From positions 92,120,707 to 92,184,706 of the forward strand of contig CP136067.1 in NCBI GenBank assembly GCA_032622095.1: a stretch of 64,000 bases of DNA. Reading direction: 5' to 3'. Positions 1 to 12,465 of the stretch are shown in pieces. The notes beneath the pieces were generated by a model, which was not told the DNA's origin, did not search any database, and saw nothing but the letters and a program-made list of their open reading frames with translations. The translations under genes were made by a program, and so were the position numbers. How positions within the stretch are numbered: the first letter of the stretch is position 1; each line of letters opens with the position of its first letter. Source of the DNA: Siphonodentalium dalli (Eukaryota > Mollusca > Scaphopoda > Gadilida > Siphonodentaliidae).

Positions 1-1517
1 TCATCATGCCATGTATGTGTGTCACCGATGATGCATTAATATTGAAGCAAAAACAAAGATGTATTATAATTCGATAGTTCATTTAGCACAACGTGGCTTT
101 ATATTTCACTCGGAATCAGATTGTAATTGTATTATTCGACGTTTGAATGTGTTATTTTATAGTTATTTGTTTGGTGTCTGGTTCTTTGCCAATGTATTCA
201 TGGACATCGGAAACCTTGTTCGTTCGTTCTCATTGAGCAAATTATTGAAACTTTAGGTAAGCGGTTGAATTATTGTCGCATCTGTGTCACCACGTGTAGA
301 TGTATTTGAAATATTAATATTTACACGCACATAAATTTGACCAAGAACCTTTAGGTGACAGCCGATCGCAAAATACGCTTTGAAAACTTGACCAATCAAA
401 TCAGTGGAAGTTGTTATTTATAGTTACTAACGAATAACACGTGGAATTATGAAATACCTGAAGCCCAATCAAAGGCGCAAGTCATACGATCGATACGAGT
501 GTATCCTGACTTAAAAAAATTTGTTCCTGCTAATAATGTTCAATATGAGTTGCAATTTTACTTAGTTTTACCTACCGATTACATCAGGTAATTAAAAGGG
601 TTCACCGACAGCTGGTTTATACCATGGAGGCATGTACACACCACACAAACCTTTACACCGCCCACCAACCTCTGAAAAATTGTACTCGATTTGTCTTCCT
701 GTTGACTTTATATTATTAGCTTAATGAAAATGATTCCACGCATCTAACTCATCCTTCAAAATGCCATACTACACAAAGTTACCCGTGTTCACGCTGCCGT
801 GAGCAAATTTCGCAAATTGCGGAAGAAAAACAAAAGTGGCTCAACAACATGTGCTAGTGGCTAAAGAAAATGGCTCAAAGAATTTGGGTGTGTGGCTCTT
901 AAAGGTACGGTTGGCCTTGGTGGTGGGTATCCTGTGAAAATATTTCCACCCGTCAAAAACCGCCACAAACAGAAAGAACATCAAAATGTAGACAGACTTT
1001 ATCCGTATACAAATAATAAATATCGCATAATCAGTATGTTATTGTCAAATGTTTGACCATTGTTATGTAAACAAAAGCATAAAAAGTTACTTTCTGGTGT
1101 TTGTTTATATTATGATGGTAATCATAAAGAGCGTTCTTTGTTGGTGAATTCCTGATATGGAACTAATAAAGAGCGTTTATGCCATTTGTGTGTGATTCGC
1201 CAGTAGCATTGTGCTGTCTTCTGTAAAACAATCAGGCTCTTGCTTAGGTAAAATATAGTAGGTCTTTATGATGACATGCTGTTTACGTGATGGTCATGGT
1301 ATATATGAACGAAACTGTATGCGTTTTAATGTTTTTCTGTTTACGGTGATTAGAACAAATATGAATATTTTCGACAACTAAGGCCTCACGTGCCTTTAAA
1401 TTAACTGCAGTCGGACAGATTAAGTTTAACATCATGCAACACTAACCCGCCACGAGACAGTCTGAACGAATGCACTCGCTAATTCATTCTCGGCGTATGC
1501 CACAGCGACTGGTTGTA
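1..1517. other. No recognised gene
   Basis: No convincing exon or structured element was seen here. Around 950-1090 the text resembles part of the A segment found at 3382 (a CCGCCA-AAACAGAAA stretch and a TTATGTAAACAAA stretch), so an old dispersed repeat may be present. Short open frames lack domain features. Confidence 0.4.
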
Positions 1518-1969
1518 GGTTACAATCAACTAAATATTTCCCATAGGCGACAGTGTTAGGGTTAAGCCATCCCCACGATTCATTGCCCTACTGAGCCATA
1601 CTTTAAATATTTCTGAGTGTAGAACTCCACGTCGGACATAAGTTGTCAAAAAAAGAAATGGTGCCTCACCATACTTATTCCTGGAATTAAATTGGCATTT
1701 CCACAACTACCCCATTTTGTGCACAAAATTTCAATGTAGAAATATACCCCCACCCCCTACCAAATTTGACGACCAATGTAGCCGCTTGACGAACAATCCC
1801 ACACAAATGGCCGAGGAATTAACATAGCCTATAAAGTTCTTTTTTCTTTCACATTAAACAACCGAATGTAGTATACACCATTCAGCTGCCGGTATTTTTT
1901 TTATGCTGACTCGAGTTTCCCTACACAAATGCCAAGGGGCATAATTTCAAGTATTTAGTTGCTTATAAC
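1518..1969 (-). repeat. Dispersed repeat, inverted partner of 49741-50191
   Basis: About 452 bp match the segment at 49741-50191 in reverse complement, by eye around 90 percent identical. Shared landmarks are GCCTATGGGAAATATTTAG, the CTCGAGTCAGCATAAAAAAA block and GGTTATAAGCAACTAAATAC at the edge. The other copy begins and ends at the same points, so this is a defined repeat unit. It carries no recognisable coding frame and no clear terminal inverted repeat. Family unknown. Confidence 0.8.
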
Positions 1970-2440
1970 TTGTAATTATATCGCGTACAGTGAATGGGTT
2001 TCCTAATGCTATTCGATAAAACACATTGCATTGTGTTACTTTCACATCGCCAAACATTAGTGAAACAAAGAAAGGACACATCATATAATATCGGACTTTG
2101 CATAAACACATGTAAAAATACCAACAGGGAAACATTACCAATATGTGAGGTTGATAAGGCGGTTGGCATCGTCAAACCCCGTATACGGTTAGTGTTATAA
2201 TATAGTATATATATGATACGATAGACAAGACCATTCCTGTTATTGGTGGATACGAAACACTGACAGAATCAGTTTCCAGTATATACTCACAAGTAATGCA
2301 TGACATGACATCCCAAATTTTAGCCTCGTTACAAATGAAACGAAAACTACACCTAACATTGGAACCCGAGCCTCTCAGGCTATCACAGCCACGTGTGACC
2401 ACAGTTTTATCGTGGGTGTCCTATGGTAGTTAAACAAGAA
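1970..2440. other. No recognised gene
   Basis: Short overlapping open frames on both strands lack domain signatures or splice context. Nothing else identified. Confidence 0.35.
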
Positions 2441-2947
2441 ATCCACCATTGTCACCAAAGTTCCACTCCACCATAGCCACTAATGTTCCACTCCACCATA
2501 GTCACTAACGTGACAACTCCATCATAGCCACTAACGTTCCACTCCACCATAGTCACCAACGTTCCACTCCACCATAGTAACTAACGTTCTACTCCACCAT
2601 AGTCACTAACGTTCCAGTGGAGTAGGACTGGAAGAAATCCACCATATTCACTAACGTTCCACTCCATCGTAGTCAGTAACGTTTCACTCCATCATAGTCA
2701 CCAACGTTCCACTCCACCATAGTCAGTAACGTTCTACTCCATCATAGTCACTAACTTTCCACTCCACCATAGTCACGTTCCACTCCATCATAGTAACCAA
2801 CGTTCCACTCCACCATAGTCATTAACATTCCACTCCTTCGCAGTCACTAACGTTCCTCTCCATCATAGTAACTAACGTTCCACTCCACCATATTCACTAA
2901 TGTTCCACTCCATCATAGCCATTAACGTTCCACTGGAGTAGGACTGG
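2441..2947. repeat. 25-bp minisatellite (GTTCCACTCCACCATAGTCA type)
   Basis: About twenty imperfect units of roughly 25 bp built on GTTCCACTCCACCATAGTCA plus CTAAC. The array consists of two sub-arrays, 2441-2632 and 2633-2947. Each starts with AATCCACCAT or similar and ends with CCA[G/C]TGGAGTAGGACTGGA, so a block seems to have been duplicated as a whole. Non-coding. Confidence 0.9.
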
Positions 2948-3381
2948 ATCGTTCTATAATTCCCTACAATTAACATTTATACCAAATATTCAAAATGCTT
3001 ACGTGATTCCCAAATAAAGTACTGAAGATGAGACAATCCATTCAAATATAGCTAAAGGTTGAAGATACGGTAAGCGTTGGCGGTGAGTGTTCTTGACATG
3101 CCATTCAAAAACCGACCGCAGTAGACCCAACGTAGGACTAATGTATGTAACAATTGGATAATTATTGAATAATGCTGGTGTGTGCTGATACTATAAGCGT
3201 ACATAACCGAAGGATATCCTAATATGAATGTGGGCAGGTTATTTTTTTTATTTTATTGCACATTATTTTCTAGATTTAGTGTGGTAATTAGTGTGTTCTC
3301 TTGATCTTGAATTCTGGAAAGGAATTCAGACACGAGTTACGTGATTATTATGTAAGCGTGGTTTATGGTGGAATAAACAAC
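2948..3381. other. No recognised gene; flank of the A-L array
   Basis: Unique-looking AT-rich sequence between the 25-bp minisatellite and the first A segment. No exon or TIR was identified. Confidence 0.35.
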
Positions 3382-4462
3382 TTTAAAACATATTAAAATA
3401 ATTCCATGTCAAAGCAAAAATGCACAGTAATGTATAATACTGATTAATTAGTGGAAATATATGAAGTCTCTTGTGTAGATATATATGAAGTCTCTTGTGC
3501 AGATATATATGAGGTCTCTTGTGCATATATATATATTAAGTCTCTTGTGTAGATATATATGAAGTTTCTTGTGCAGATATATATGAAGTCTCTTGTGTAG
3601 ATATATATATTAAGTCTCTTGTGTAGATATATTATGAAGTCTCTTGTGTAGATATATATGAAGTCTCTTGAGTACATATGTATGAAGTCTCTTGTGTACA
3701 TATATATGAAGTCTCTTGTGTAGATATATATATTAAGTCTCTTGTGTAGATATATATATTAAGTCTCTTGTGTAGATATATTATGAAGTCTCTTGTGTAC
3801 ATATGTATGAAGTCTCTTGTGTACATATATATGAAGTATCTTGTGTAGATACATATATATGAAGTATCTTGTGTAATTGCCATGAATGTAGCACTGACGT
3901 TTTCTAGGTGGGGTGTCCAACCCGGAATCTGAGTGCAATCGATTTGGCTAATAGCCAATAATCGAATGACACTATTGACGCTATGTACATATAACGTCAC
4001 GTGATGTTCAAATATTCACATCCATTAAAACCGCCATAAACAGAAATAATATTAAATTAAATTATACAATACTGTCATGTTAGTACTCTGTGTTATGTAA
4101 ACAAACGGCATCTTATGTAAACAAGCAGTACGTAACGACTATGCCATAATCAATCACTCAACATCGGAGAGACCCCAATAATGTGAACTTTGGTTAGAAA
4201 TGCAACCAAGTTGTTTACAACAACCGGTATAGCGTTTACTAACGATCGCCTCTCAAGATGTCGGTGTTGAATCGGTCACCGGGAATCACTCGCCTAACAA
4301 ATAGCCAACGTGTTGAGTGTTTTGATTATCGCTCATTATTTTACTTGCAGTATATAAACAAACGCAGCCGTCACACAAAGTTAGTCCAAGTCTTCTTGTA
4401 CTAAAACCAGCTAAGATATTGGTATGGCGAGATGCTGGTGTTTAGTCCAAGCCCGCCTGCAT
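3382..4462. repeat. A segment, copy 1 of 3
   Basis: This 1,081-bp segment recurs at 6498-7551 and 9587-10640. It starts TTTAAAACATATTAAAATAA and ends GCCCGCCTGCAT. It holds a 24-27 bp minisatellite, a dispersed element at 4147-4331 flanked by short inverted repeats (ATCAATCACTCAACA and TGTTGAGTGTTTTGATTAT), and the left arm of the TIR element seen complete at 10551. Copy 1 is 27 bp longer than copies 2 and 3, which is about one minisatellite unit, and differs from them at several single bases. Confidence 0.9.
3455..3880. repeat. 24-27 bp minisatellite (TATATATGAAGTCTCTTGTG)
   Basis: Tandem units of TATATATGAAGTCTCTTGTG followed by TAGA, CAGA or TACA. The reverse strand stays open as a repetitive reading frame (TRDFIYIY-like), which is a product of the repeat and not a gene. 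The same array recurs at about 6575-6965 and 9664-10054. Confidence 0.9.
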
Positions 4463-6497
4463 ATATTTTATTGTATGCCTCCTTGTAGGAGAAGAATATA
4501 TACATACATGGGAATATATATTATACAACAAATGGAGATAATTAAGAAAACAGAACCGTTGCGTGGCTGATCGTATGCGTCATATCTTGAAGAGACCCCG
4601 TCCATGTGAATGCGATTTTGTTTTATGCGCAAACAATAATTTATTTACACAAAGTAATTGTTACTGGATCAGATGACACATCCCATAAATGAAGTTAGAC
4701 ATGTCGAGAATTATAGTTTCTATGTTGTTGTCAAGTTCGGCGGGTGAGTTAATTGGCTCACCACCCAGAAGCAGGGCTAACAGAGACATATCATCTCTAG
4801 AATCTATGTACTGAAAGGTCGAGAGAGCAACCTCATCAAGAATGTGTTCCCAAAACGAATTCCGAAGGGCAAGTGAATTGGCTGCTGTACAATAACGAAG
4901 GGCGTGTAATATGTCATTCTGTATCCCGTTACCACAAGCGAGACACGTGCGATCATTAGAAAATGTAGTTCTGTTGAGCAGTAGAGCGAGATTTTTCAGA
5001 GCTTGAGACGCGCCAGGGTGCCTTTTAAGCAATGTCCAAATACTCCAAAATGACAGTGGATCATTGTGCACAATGCGAAACAAATCAAGTGATGTATCTC
5101 GGTCCACTGTAGTTTTCCATTGTATAACATAGTGTGACTGTACTGTTGATTTGCAGAGGTGCTTCCATGCTGATTTAGAAGGAAATTCGCCAGTCGCAAC
5201 GAAAGTATCCAGATGCGCGTGCAGATTGTATTGCCGAAGTAACTGTGTAATGTCGGACACAAACCCTGTTGTCGCACGTCCGAAGAGGCTCAGCAAGAAG
5301 AATTTATATAAGAAAATTCGCAGTGGTTCCTGGTGCCCATCGGGAAGGTAAATTAGATCAGCGAGGAATGAAAGTTTCTTTATGTGTATTTCGTTTTCGA
5401 GTGGCATAAGACCTAACAGGCTCATTGAAATAACAGTAGGAGTCCGAGTTGGGAGAGATTGTATATGCTTAGCACACGAGCGATAAGCTTTCTCCATGCA
5501 GTAAACATTGGAATATGTAGAGGTTGTCAGAATTTCACACCCATAGAGACATTTCGGCAGAACAATCGTTTTTAAAAGAGAGGTCATCGTGGGCGGAGTG
5601 CATTGTTTCGTGATATTTCTACCAGCAATTGCGAAGAATGTTTTTCTAAGCTTATCGGAAATATCAGAGGCCCTGGTATTACTGTTCTTGAACTTGCACT
5701 GTCTTATCCCTAAATGCACACAGTCTGTCGTCTCAGGGAGCGTTTGGTCTCCGATAGACCAAGTTCTGTTGCTGCGCTCGTGTTGACGCCCCGACTCGTT
5801 GAATACAACAACAAAACTTTTTGTGTTCGAGAACATAAATCGCCAATTCCGAGCATATGAATTGCATATATCGATGAGATTATCTAGACCAGCTTTTGAT
5901 GTAGAAATCAAGGCGATATCGTCAGCAGTTGTTGGAGCAGTGCAGTTAACATGACCGACTGACAATCCTTCGTTAGTTGAACTGAGACGCGCTAGCAAGT
6001 CGTTGATAAACACAAGGTAGAAAAAAGGGGAAGTCACTGCCCCTTGTCTTGTTCCTTGCAGAATATCCACTGGTTTTGATAATGTGCCATTATACATCAC
6101 TCGACTCGTGCAGTTATAGTGCATGTTGGAGACAATGCGTAGAATTTTGCCTTTAAAGCCGAGATCATTGAGTTTCACCAAGAGGCCTTGATGCCAGACT
6201 CGGTCAAAAGCTTTCTGACTATCAAGAAAGCACACATATGCACGAGAGTTCATGTCAGCGGCGTAGCTTATTGACTCCTGCAGAATAAATGATGTCACCA
6301 CACAGCTAACGTTTTTCTGAAATCCGTGTTGAAGTGCGTTAGGGAAATCATCAAGACACTTATCACCTAGAAATCTGTTTAGGAGGATGCTCTCGAATGT
6401 TTTGTATATCACCGGCAAAAGAGTTATTGCTCTGTAGCTATCCGGGATATGCTTGGGCTTCGGTGAACCTTTATATAAGGGAACGATTATTCCAATT
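4463..6497 (-). mobile_element. 5'-truncated LINE, copy 1
   Basis: A non-LTR retrotransposon in reverse orientation. Its 3' end lies at 4463, where the reverse strand ends in a short hairpin (CTCCTACAAGGAG) and CAATAAAATAT. Its 5' end is cut at about 6497 inside the reverse transcriptase domain. It is flanked on both sides by A segments. No endonuclease domain remains. The element is nearly identical to the copy at 7552-9586. Clade not assigned: there is no RNase H and a C-terminal zinc-knuckle-like motif, so a CR1/Jockey-type element is possible. Confidence 0.88.
4661..6497 (-). pseudogene. LINE reverse transcriptase, 5'-truncated ORF (copy 1)
   Basis: This encodes the polymerase of a non-LTR retrotransposon, which copies element RNA into nicked chromosomal DNA. 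The frame is open from the truncation point (6497) to the stop near 4661, about 611 codons. From the N terminus it shows the fingers motif GIIVPLYKGSPKPKHIPDSY, then LLPVIYKTFE, motif A (FLDSQKAFDRVWH), motif B (GTRQGAVTSPFF) followed by FINDLL, and motif C as TADDIALIS, where FADD is more usual. Near the C terminus CLACG...HALRYC forms a CCHC-like knuckle. The first methionine-like start is arbitrary, because the frame simply continues into the truncation. The endonuclease half is absent, so this copy is defective although its polymerase frame is unbroken. Confidence 0.88.
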
Positions 6498-7551
6498 TTT
6501 AAAACATATTAAAATAATTCCATGTCAAAGCAAAAATGCACAGTAATGTATAATACTGATTAATTAGTGGAAATATATGAAGTCTCTTGTGTAGATATAT
6601 ATGAAGTATCTTGTGCAGATATATATGAGGTCTCTTGTGCATATATATATATTAAGTCTCTTGTGTAGATATATATGAAGTTTCTTGTGCAGATATATAT
6701 GAAGTCTCTTGTGTAGATATATTATGAAGTCTCTTGTGTAGATATATTATGAAGTCTCTTGTGTACATATATATGAAGTCTCTTGTGTACATATGTATGA
6801 AGTCTCTTGTGTACATATATATGAAGTCTCTTGTGTAGATATATATATTAAGTCTCTTGTGTAGATATATTATGAAGTCTCTTGTGTACATATGTATGAA
6901 GTCTCTTGTGTACATATATATGAAGTATCTTGTGTAGATATATATATATGAAGTATCTTGTGTAATTGCCATGAATGTAGCACTGACGTTTTCTAGGTGG
7001 GGTGTCCAACCCGGAATCTGAGTGCAATCGATTTGGCTAATAGCCAATAATCGAATGACACTATTGACGCTATGTACATATAAAGTCACGTGATGTTCAA
7101 ATATTCACATCCATTAAAACCGCCATAAACATAAATAATATTAAATTAAATTATACAATACTGTCATGTTAGTACTCTGTGTTATGTAAACAAACGGCAT
7201 CTTATGTAAACAAGCAGTACGTAAAGACTATGCCATAATCAATCACTCAACATCGGAGAGACCCCAATAATGTGAACTTTGGTTAGAAATGCAACCAAGT
7301 TGTTTACAACAACCGGTATAGCGTTTACTAACGATCGCCTCTCAAGATGTCGGTGTTGAATCGGTCACCGGGAATCACTCGCCTAACAAATAGCCAACGT
7401 GTTGAGTGTTTTGATTATCGCTCATTATTTTACTTGCAGTATATAAACAAACGCAGCCGTCACACAAAGTTAGTCCAAGTCTTCTTGTACTAAAACCAGC
7501 TAAGATATTGGTATGGCGAGATGCTGGTGTTTAGTCCAAGCCCGCCTGCAT
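6498..7551. repeat. A segment, copy 2 of 3
   Basis: 1,054 bp, the same length as copy 3 and nearly identical to it; the one base change I noticed in the non-satellite part is C here and A in copy 3, near 7276 and 10365. It shares the same minisatellite structure with copy 3. The junction with the upstream LINE 5' end is CCAATTTTTAAAACATATT. Confidence 0.9.
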
Positions 7552-9586
7552 ATATTTTATTGTATGCCTCCTTGTAGGAGAAGAATATATACATACATGG
7601 GAATATATATTATACAACAAATGGAGATAATTAAGAAAACAGAACCGTTGCGTGGCTGATCGTATGCGTCATATCTTGAAGAGACCCCGTCCATGTGAAT
7701 GCGATTTTGTTTTATGCGCAAACAATAATTTATTTACACAAAGTAATTGTTACTGGATCAGATGACACATCCCATAAATGAAGTTAGACATGTCGAGAAT
7801 TATAGTTTCTATGTTGTTGTCAAGTTCGGCGGGTGAGTTAATTGGCTCACCACCCAGAAGCAGGGCTAACAGAGACATATCATCTCTAGAATCTATGTAC
7901 TGAAAGGTCGAGAGAGCAACCTCATCAAGAATGTGTTCCCAAAACGAATTCCGAAGGGCAAGTGAATTGGCTGCTGTACAATAACGAAGGGCGTGTAATA
8001 TGTCATTCTGTATCCCGTTACCACAAGCGAGACACGTGCGATCATTAGAAAATGTAGTTCTGTTGAGCAGTAGAGCGAGATTTTTCAGAGCTTGAGACGC
8101 GCCAGGGTGCCTTTTAAGCAATGTCCAAATACTCCAAAATGACAGTGGATCATTGTGCACAATGCGAAACAAATCAAGTGATGTATCTCGGTCCACTGTA
8201 GTTTTCCATTGTATAACATAGTGTGACTGTACTGTTGATTTGCAGAGGTGCTTCCATGCTGATTTAGAAGGAAATTCGCCAGTCGCAACGAAAGTATCCA
8301 GATGCGCGTGCAGATTGTATTGCCGAAGTAACTGTGTAATGTCGGACACAAACCCTGTTGTCGCACGTCCGAAGAGGCTCAGCAAGAAGAATTTATATAA
8401 GAAAATTCGCAGTGGTTCCTGGTGCCCATCGGGAAGGTAAATTAGATCAGCGAGGAATGAAAGTTTCTTTATGTGTATTTCGTTTTCGAGTGGCATAAGA
8501 CCTAACAGGCTCATTGAAATAACAGTAGGAGTCCGAGTTGGGAGAGATTGTATATGCTTAGCACACGAGCGATAAGCTTTCTCCATGCAGTAAACATTGG
8601 AATCTGTAGAGGTTGTCAGAATTTCACACCCATAGAGACATTTCGGCAGAACAATCGTTTTTAAAAGAGAGGTCATCGTGGGCGGAGTGCATTGTTTCGT
8701 GATATTTCTACCAGCAATTGCGAAGAATGTTTTTCTAAGCTTATCGGAAATATCAGAGGCCCTGGTATTACTGTTCTTGAACTTGCACTGTCTTATCCCT
8801 AAATGCACACAGTCTGTCGTCTCAGGGAGCGTTTGGTCTCCGATAGACCAAGTTCTGTTGCTGCGCTCGTGTTGACGCCCCGACTCGTTGAATACAACAA
8901 CAAAACTTTTTGTGTTCGAGAACATAAATCGCCAATTCCGAGCATATGAATTGCATATATCGATGAGATTATCTAGACCAGCTTTTGATGTAGAAATCAA
9001 GGCGATATCGTCAGCAGTTGTTGGAGCAGTGCAGTTAACATGACCGACTGACAATCCTTCGTTAGTTGAACTGAGACGCGCTAGCAAGTCGTTGATAAAC
9101 ACAAGGTAGAAAAAAGGGGAAGTCACGGCCCCTTGTCTTGTTCCTTGCAGAATATCCACTGGTTTTGATAATGTGCCATTATACATCACTCGACTCGTGC
9201 AGTTATAGTGCATGTTGGAGACAATGCGTAGAATTTTGCCTTTAAAGCCGAGATCATTGAGTTTCACCAAGAGGCCTTGATGCCAGACTCGGTCAAAAGC
9301 TTTCTGACTATCAAGAAAGAACACATATGCACGAGAGTTCATGTCAGCGGCGTAGCTTATTGACTCCTGCAGAATAAATGATGTCACCACACAGCTAACG
9401 TTTTTCTGAAATCCGTGTTGAAGTGCGTTAGGGAAATCATCAAGACACTTATCACCTAGAAATCTGTTTAGGAGGATGCTCTCGAATGTTTTGTATATCA
9501 CCGGCAAAAGAGTTATTGCTCTGTAGCTATCCGGGATATGCTTGGGCTTCGGTGAACCTTTATATAAGGGAACGATTATTCCAATT
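7552..9586 (-). mobile_element. 5'-truncated LINE, copy 2
   Basis: Second copy of the LINE at 4463-6497, with the same 3' terminus and the same 5' truncation point. Identical truncation shows it arose by DNA duplication and not by a second retrotransposition. The spacing between equivalent points is exactly 3,089 bp. Confidence 0.88.
7750..9586 (-). pseudogene. LINE reverse transcriptase, 5'-truncated ORF (copy 2)
   Basis: Same polymerase fragment as at 4661-6497, with motif A, motif B and the TADD form of motif C all intact. I see two amino-acid differences from copy 1: a Phe in place of Cys just before motif A (YVFFLD against YVCFLD), and STDSNV in place of STYSNV. There is at least one silent change near 9126. 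The frame is open to the truncation point. It lacks the endonuclease, so it cannot act alone. Confidence 0.87.
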
Positions 9587-10640
9587 TTTAAAACATATTA
9601 AAATAATTCCATGTCAAAGCAAAAATGCACAGTAATGTATAATACTGATTAATTAGTGGAAATATATGAAGTCTCTTGTGTAGATATATATGAAGTATCT
9701 TGTGCAGATATATATGAGGTCTCTTGTGCATATATATATATTAAGTCTCTTGTGTAGATATATATGAAGTTTCTTGTGCAGATATATATGAAGTCTCTTG
9801 TGTAGATATATTATGAAGTCTCTTGTGTAGATATATTATGAAGTCTCTTGTGTACATATATATGAAGTCTCTTGTGTACATATGTATGAAGTCTCTTGTG
9901 TACATATATATGAAGTCTCTTGTGTAGATATATATATTAAGTCTCTTGTGTAGATATATTATGAAGTCTCTTGTGTACATATGTATGAAGTCTCTTGTGT
10001 ACATATATATGAAGTATCTTGTGTAGATATATATATATGAAGTATCTTGTGTAATTGCCATGAATGTAGCACTGACGTTTTCTAGGTGGGGTGTCCAACC
10101 CGGAATCTGAGTGCAATCGATTTGGCTAATAGCCAATAATCGAATGACACTATTGACGCTATGTACATATAAAGTCACGTGATGTTCAAATATTCACATC
10201 CATTAAAACCGCCATAAACATAAATAATATTAAATTAAATTATACAATACTGTCATGTTAGTACTCTGTGTTATGTAAACAAACGGCATCTTATGTAAAC
10301 AAGCAGTACGTAAAGACTATGCCATAATCAATCACTCAACATCGGAGAGACCCCAATAATGTGAAATTTGGTTAGAAATGCAACCAAGTTGTTTACAACA
10401 ACCGGTATAGCGTTTACTAACGATCGCCTCTCAAGATGTCGGTGTTGAATCGGTCACCGGGAATCACTCGCCTAACAAATAGCCAACGTGTTGAGTGTTT
10501 TGATTATCGCTCATTATTTTACTTGCAGTATATAAACAAACGCAGCCGTCACACAAAGTTAGTCCAAGTCTTCTTGTACTAAAACCAGCTAAGATATTGG
10601 TATGGCGAGATGCTGGTGTTTAGTCCAAGCCCGCCTGCAT
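9587..10640. repeat. A segment, copy 3 of 3, without a following LINE
   Basis: Ends at the same GCCCGCCTGCAT as the other copies, but then runs on into AGGCTTCTTATAACACG, which continues the TIR element at 10551-11919. This junction shows what the LINE target looked like before insertion. Confidence 0.88.
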
Positions 10641-11919
10641 AGGCTTCTTATAACACGACTTAAGCGTTAGTGACCCGCTCAAATAAAACCACAATTATAT
10701 GAAATAAAATATCACAATTGCGACAATAAACCGATATTTTCCTCAGAAGACATGCTATTTGATCTGAAACCCACATCAGTTGTGAATTGATAGCGGTAAT
10801 TCAATGTGAAAAGAAACAATTACCGCACTGTTTACAAATTTTTTAAAGTATGCGAACTCAGTTGACCTCGCGAACTGTGTTCGGCATTTTCCGTTGTAAA
10901 TATTCCGTAGATTTTCGACTAACGACGCAAATTACGATGAATTCTCCATTGTAATCGTAATTATGTGTGTCAATAAATAAAAAATAAATAGATTAAGTAA
11001 ACATTGAAGATATAAATGTAATACATTAAATAAATTACGGGAATTACAACCCTCTCAAAGTTTATAACAGTGTAAACACAACGAGCATTAGAATAAATAT
11101 GGCGCTAGATTTCACCAACATTTGGTGGACTCCGCGAAATTAAGATATATACTAAGCGAACAGAGCAATATACTGCTCTTGTTAAGCACACACAAAATCA
11201 AACAAAATTTGTATAAATTTTGAACCTTACGTTTGAAAAGTCCCACTAAAACGGAAGAACTATATTTCGAAACTGTGATTCGATTCTCCGATTATTTAAT
11301 CATCACAAAAGTAAAAGTGCACCTGGACGAAAATCACACACATGGCAAGTCAGACACAAGAGTTTTAATTTGCTCCAATTTTGACAAGTTGCTTGCGAAA
11401 ATTGTCAACAAAACTACCGTTCTTATCCTCCATTGTGTCATTAAGTTTTTAGTGCGGGAATTGTTCTCAAAGCACATAGGAAACTGGACTTTGGGGCGAT
11501 CGGTTTTCGCCATTTTGTTCGGAAAACCCCGCGCTATATATAGTATACCCAAAACAAACTCCGGATTATGCCGAAGTTATTCGGACCACTTCGGCTTTCA
11601 GTTAAAACGTAAACAAACAGAGAAAAAAGGCGATGTTTGTGGCAATCAACCGGAATATTCTATGTGTAATTTTACATTAAAGTTAGATTATTATACACCA
11701 TTATGACCATAAGATGTCACTCTTTCCGATGTATATAGCATCACGTATTGATTTGCTAGTTAAATCGAGTAAAATACACAACAAATACCCGCCACAAACC
11801 TTGGGCGTAAGTCGTGTCACAAGAGACCATATACGGGACGACCTCGGACTAAAATCCAGCATCTAGCCAACCCAATATCTTAGCTGGTTTTAGTACGAGA
11901 AGACTTGGACTAACACAAA
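10551..11919. mobile_element. TIR element of ~1.37 kb, family unknown
   Basis: Imperfect inverted repeats of about 140 bp: 10551-10695 pairs with 11777-11919. Shared blocks include GTTAGTCCAAGTCTTCT, ACTAAAACCAGCTAAGATAT and ACACGACTTA. Target site duplication not certain. The interior holds an open frame (11233-11706, + strand) that resembles no transposase I know and is probably not a gene. The left arm is also present in A copies 1 and 2, where the LINE breaks it. Confidence 0.7.
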
Positions 11920-12324
11920 GTGTGTTTTTTGGGTAATTTCGCATTCATACTATTAGTATATTTTTGAGGACTTTTCATAATTTGGTAACTGTTATTTCCA
12001 AATTATAACCTATAACAAAGGCTATCCATGCCTTTAACGTATCTCCGCAAACTGTCAAACAACTGTCCTCCAAAACAATACATACATGTATGGTATATTT
12101 CACAAATATAATAGTACAAAGTGGAAGTAGTTAATGCAGATTCATACGACTCACATGTGTCACGTGGTGACAGGTCAATAACACAAACGAGATAATATAG
12201 TACCCGTGCGCTCCCAAATTGGCTAAATCACGCTTTGCTTTACGGTGTCGTTGTTCGGTAATAGGGCCACATGCTCAAAACAAGATTGTCCATCGTGAAA
12301 TCGCTAGATTATTTTCGACGTATG
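11920..12324. other. No recognised gene
   Basis: Intergenic sequence between two TIR elements; nothing identifiable. Confidence 0.35.
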
Positions 12325-12370
12325 GTAAACTACGGTGGCTGGTTTAGTACATGGTAAAAACAAAAGCAAG

Positions 12371-12465
12371 AGTTCGCAAGAGCTCGCACGTTCGAACGCA
12401 AGGGCGCGCATGTTCGAACGCAAGAGCTCGCACGTTCGAACGAACGCAAGAGCTCACACGTTCGA
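12371..12465. repeat. GAACGCAAGAGCTCGCACGT tandem repeat
   Basis: Three to four imperfect units containing the palindromes GAGCTC and CGTTCGAACG. One more unit lies after the LINE at 13218-13242 and serves as its target site duplication. Confidence 0.75.

Noticed and set aside
3444-4000. Repetitive - strand frame of TRDFIYIY type over the minisatellite in A, also in copies 2 and 3
   Set aside because: Product of the AT-rich tandem unit; it runs into non-repeat DNA without any domain.
4996-5786. Additional frames on both strands within the LINE (also at 8085-8875)
   Set aside because: They are shadows of the reverse transcriptase frame and are repeated with it.
11233-11706. 157-codon + strand frame inside the TIR element
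   Set aside because: No transposase motif, no recognised domain, and codon content looks like ordinary AT-rich DNA. Kept only as a remark on the element.
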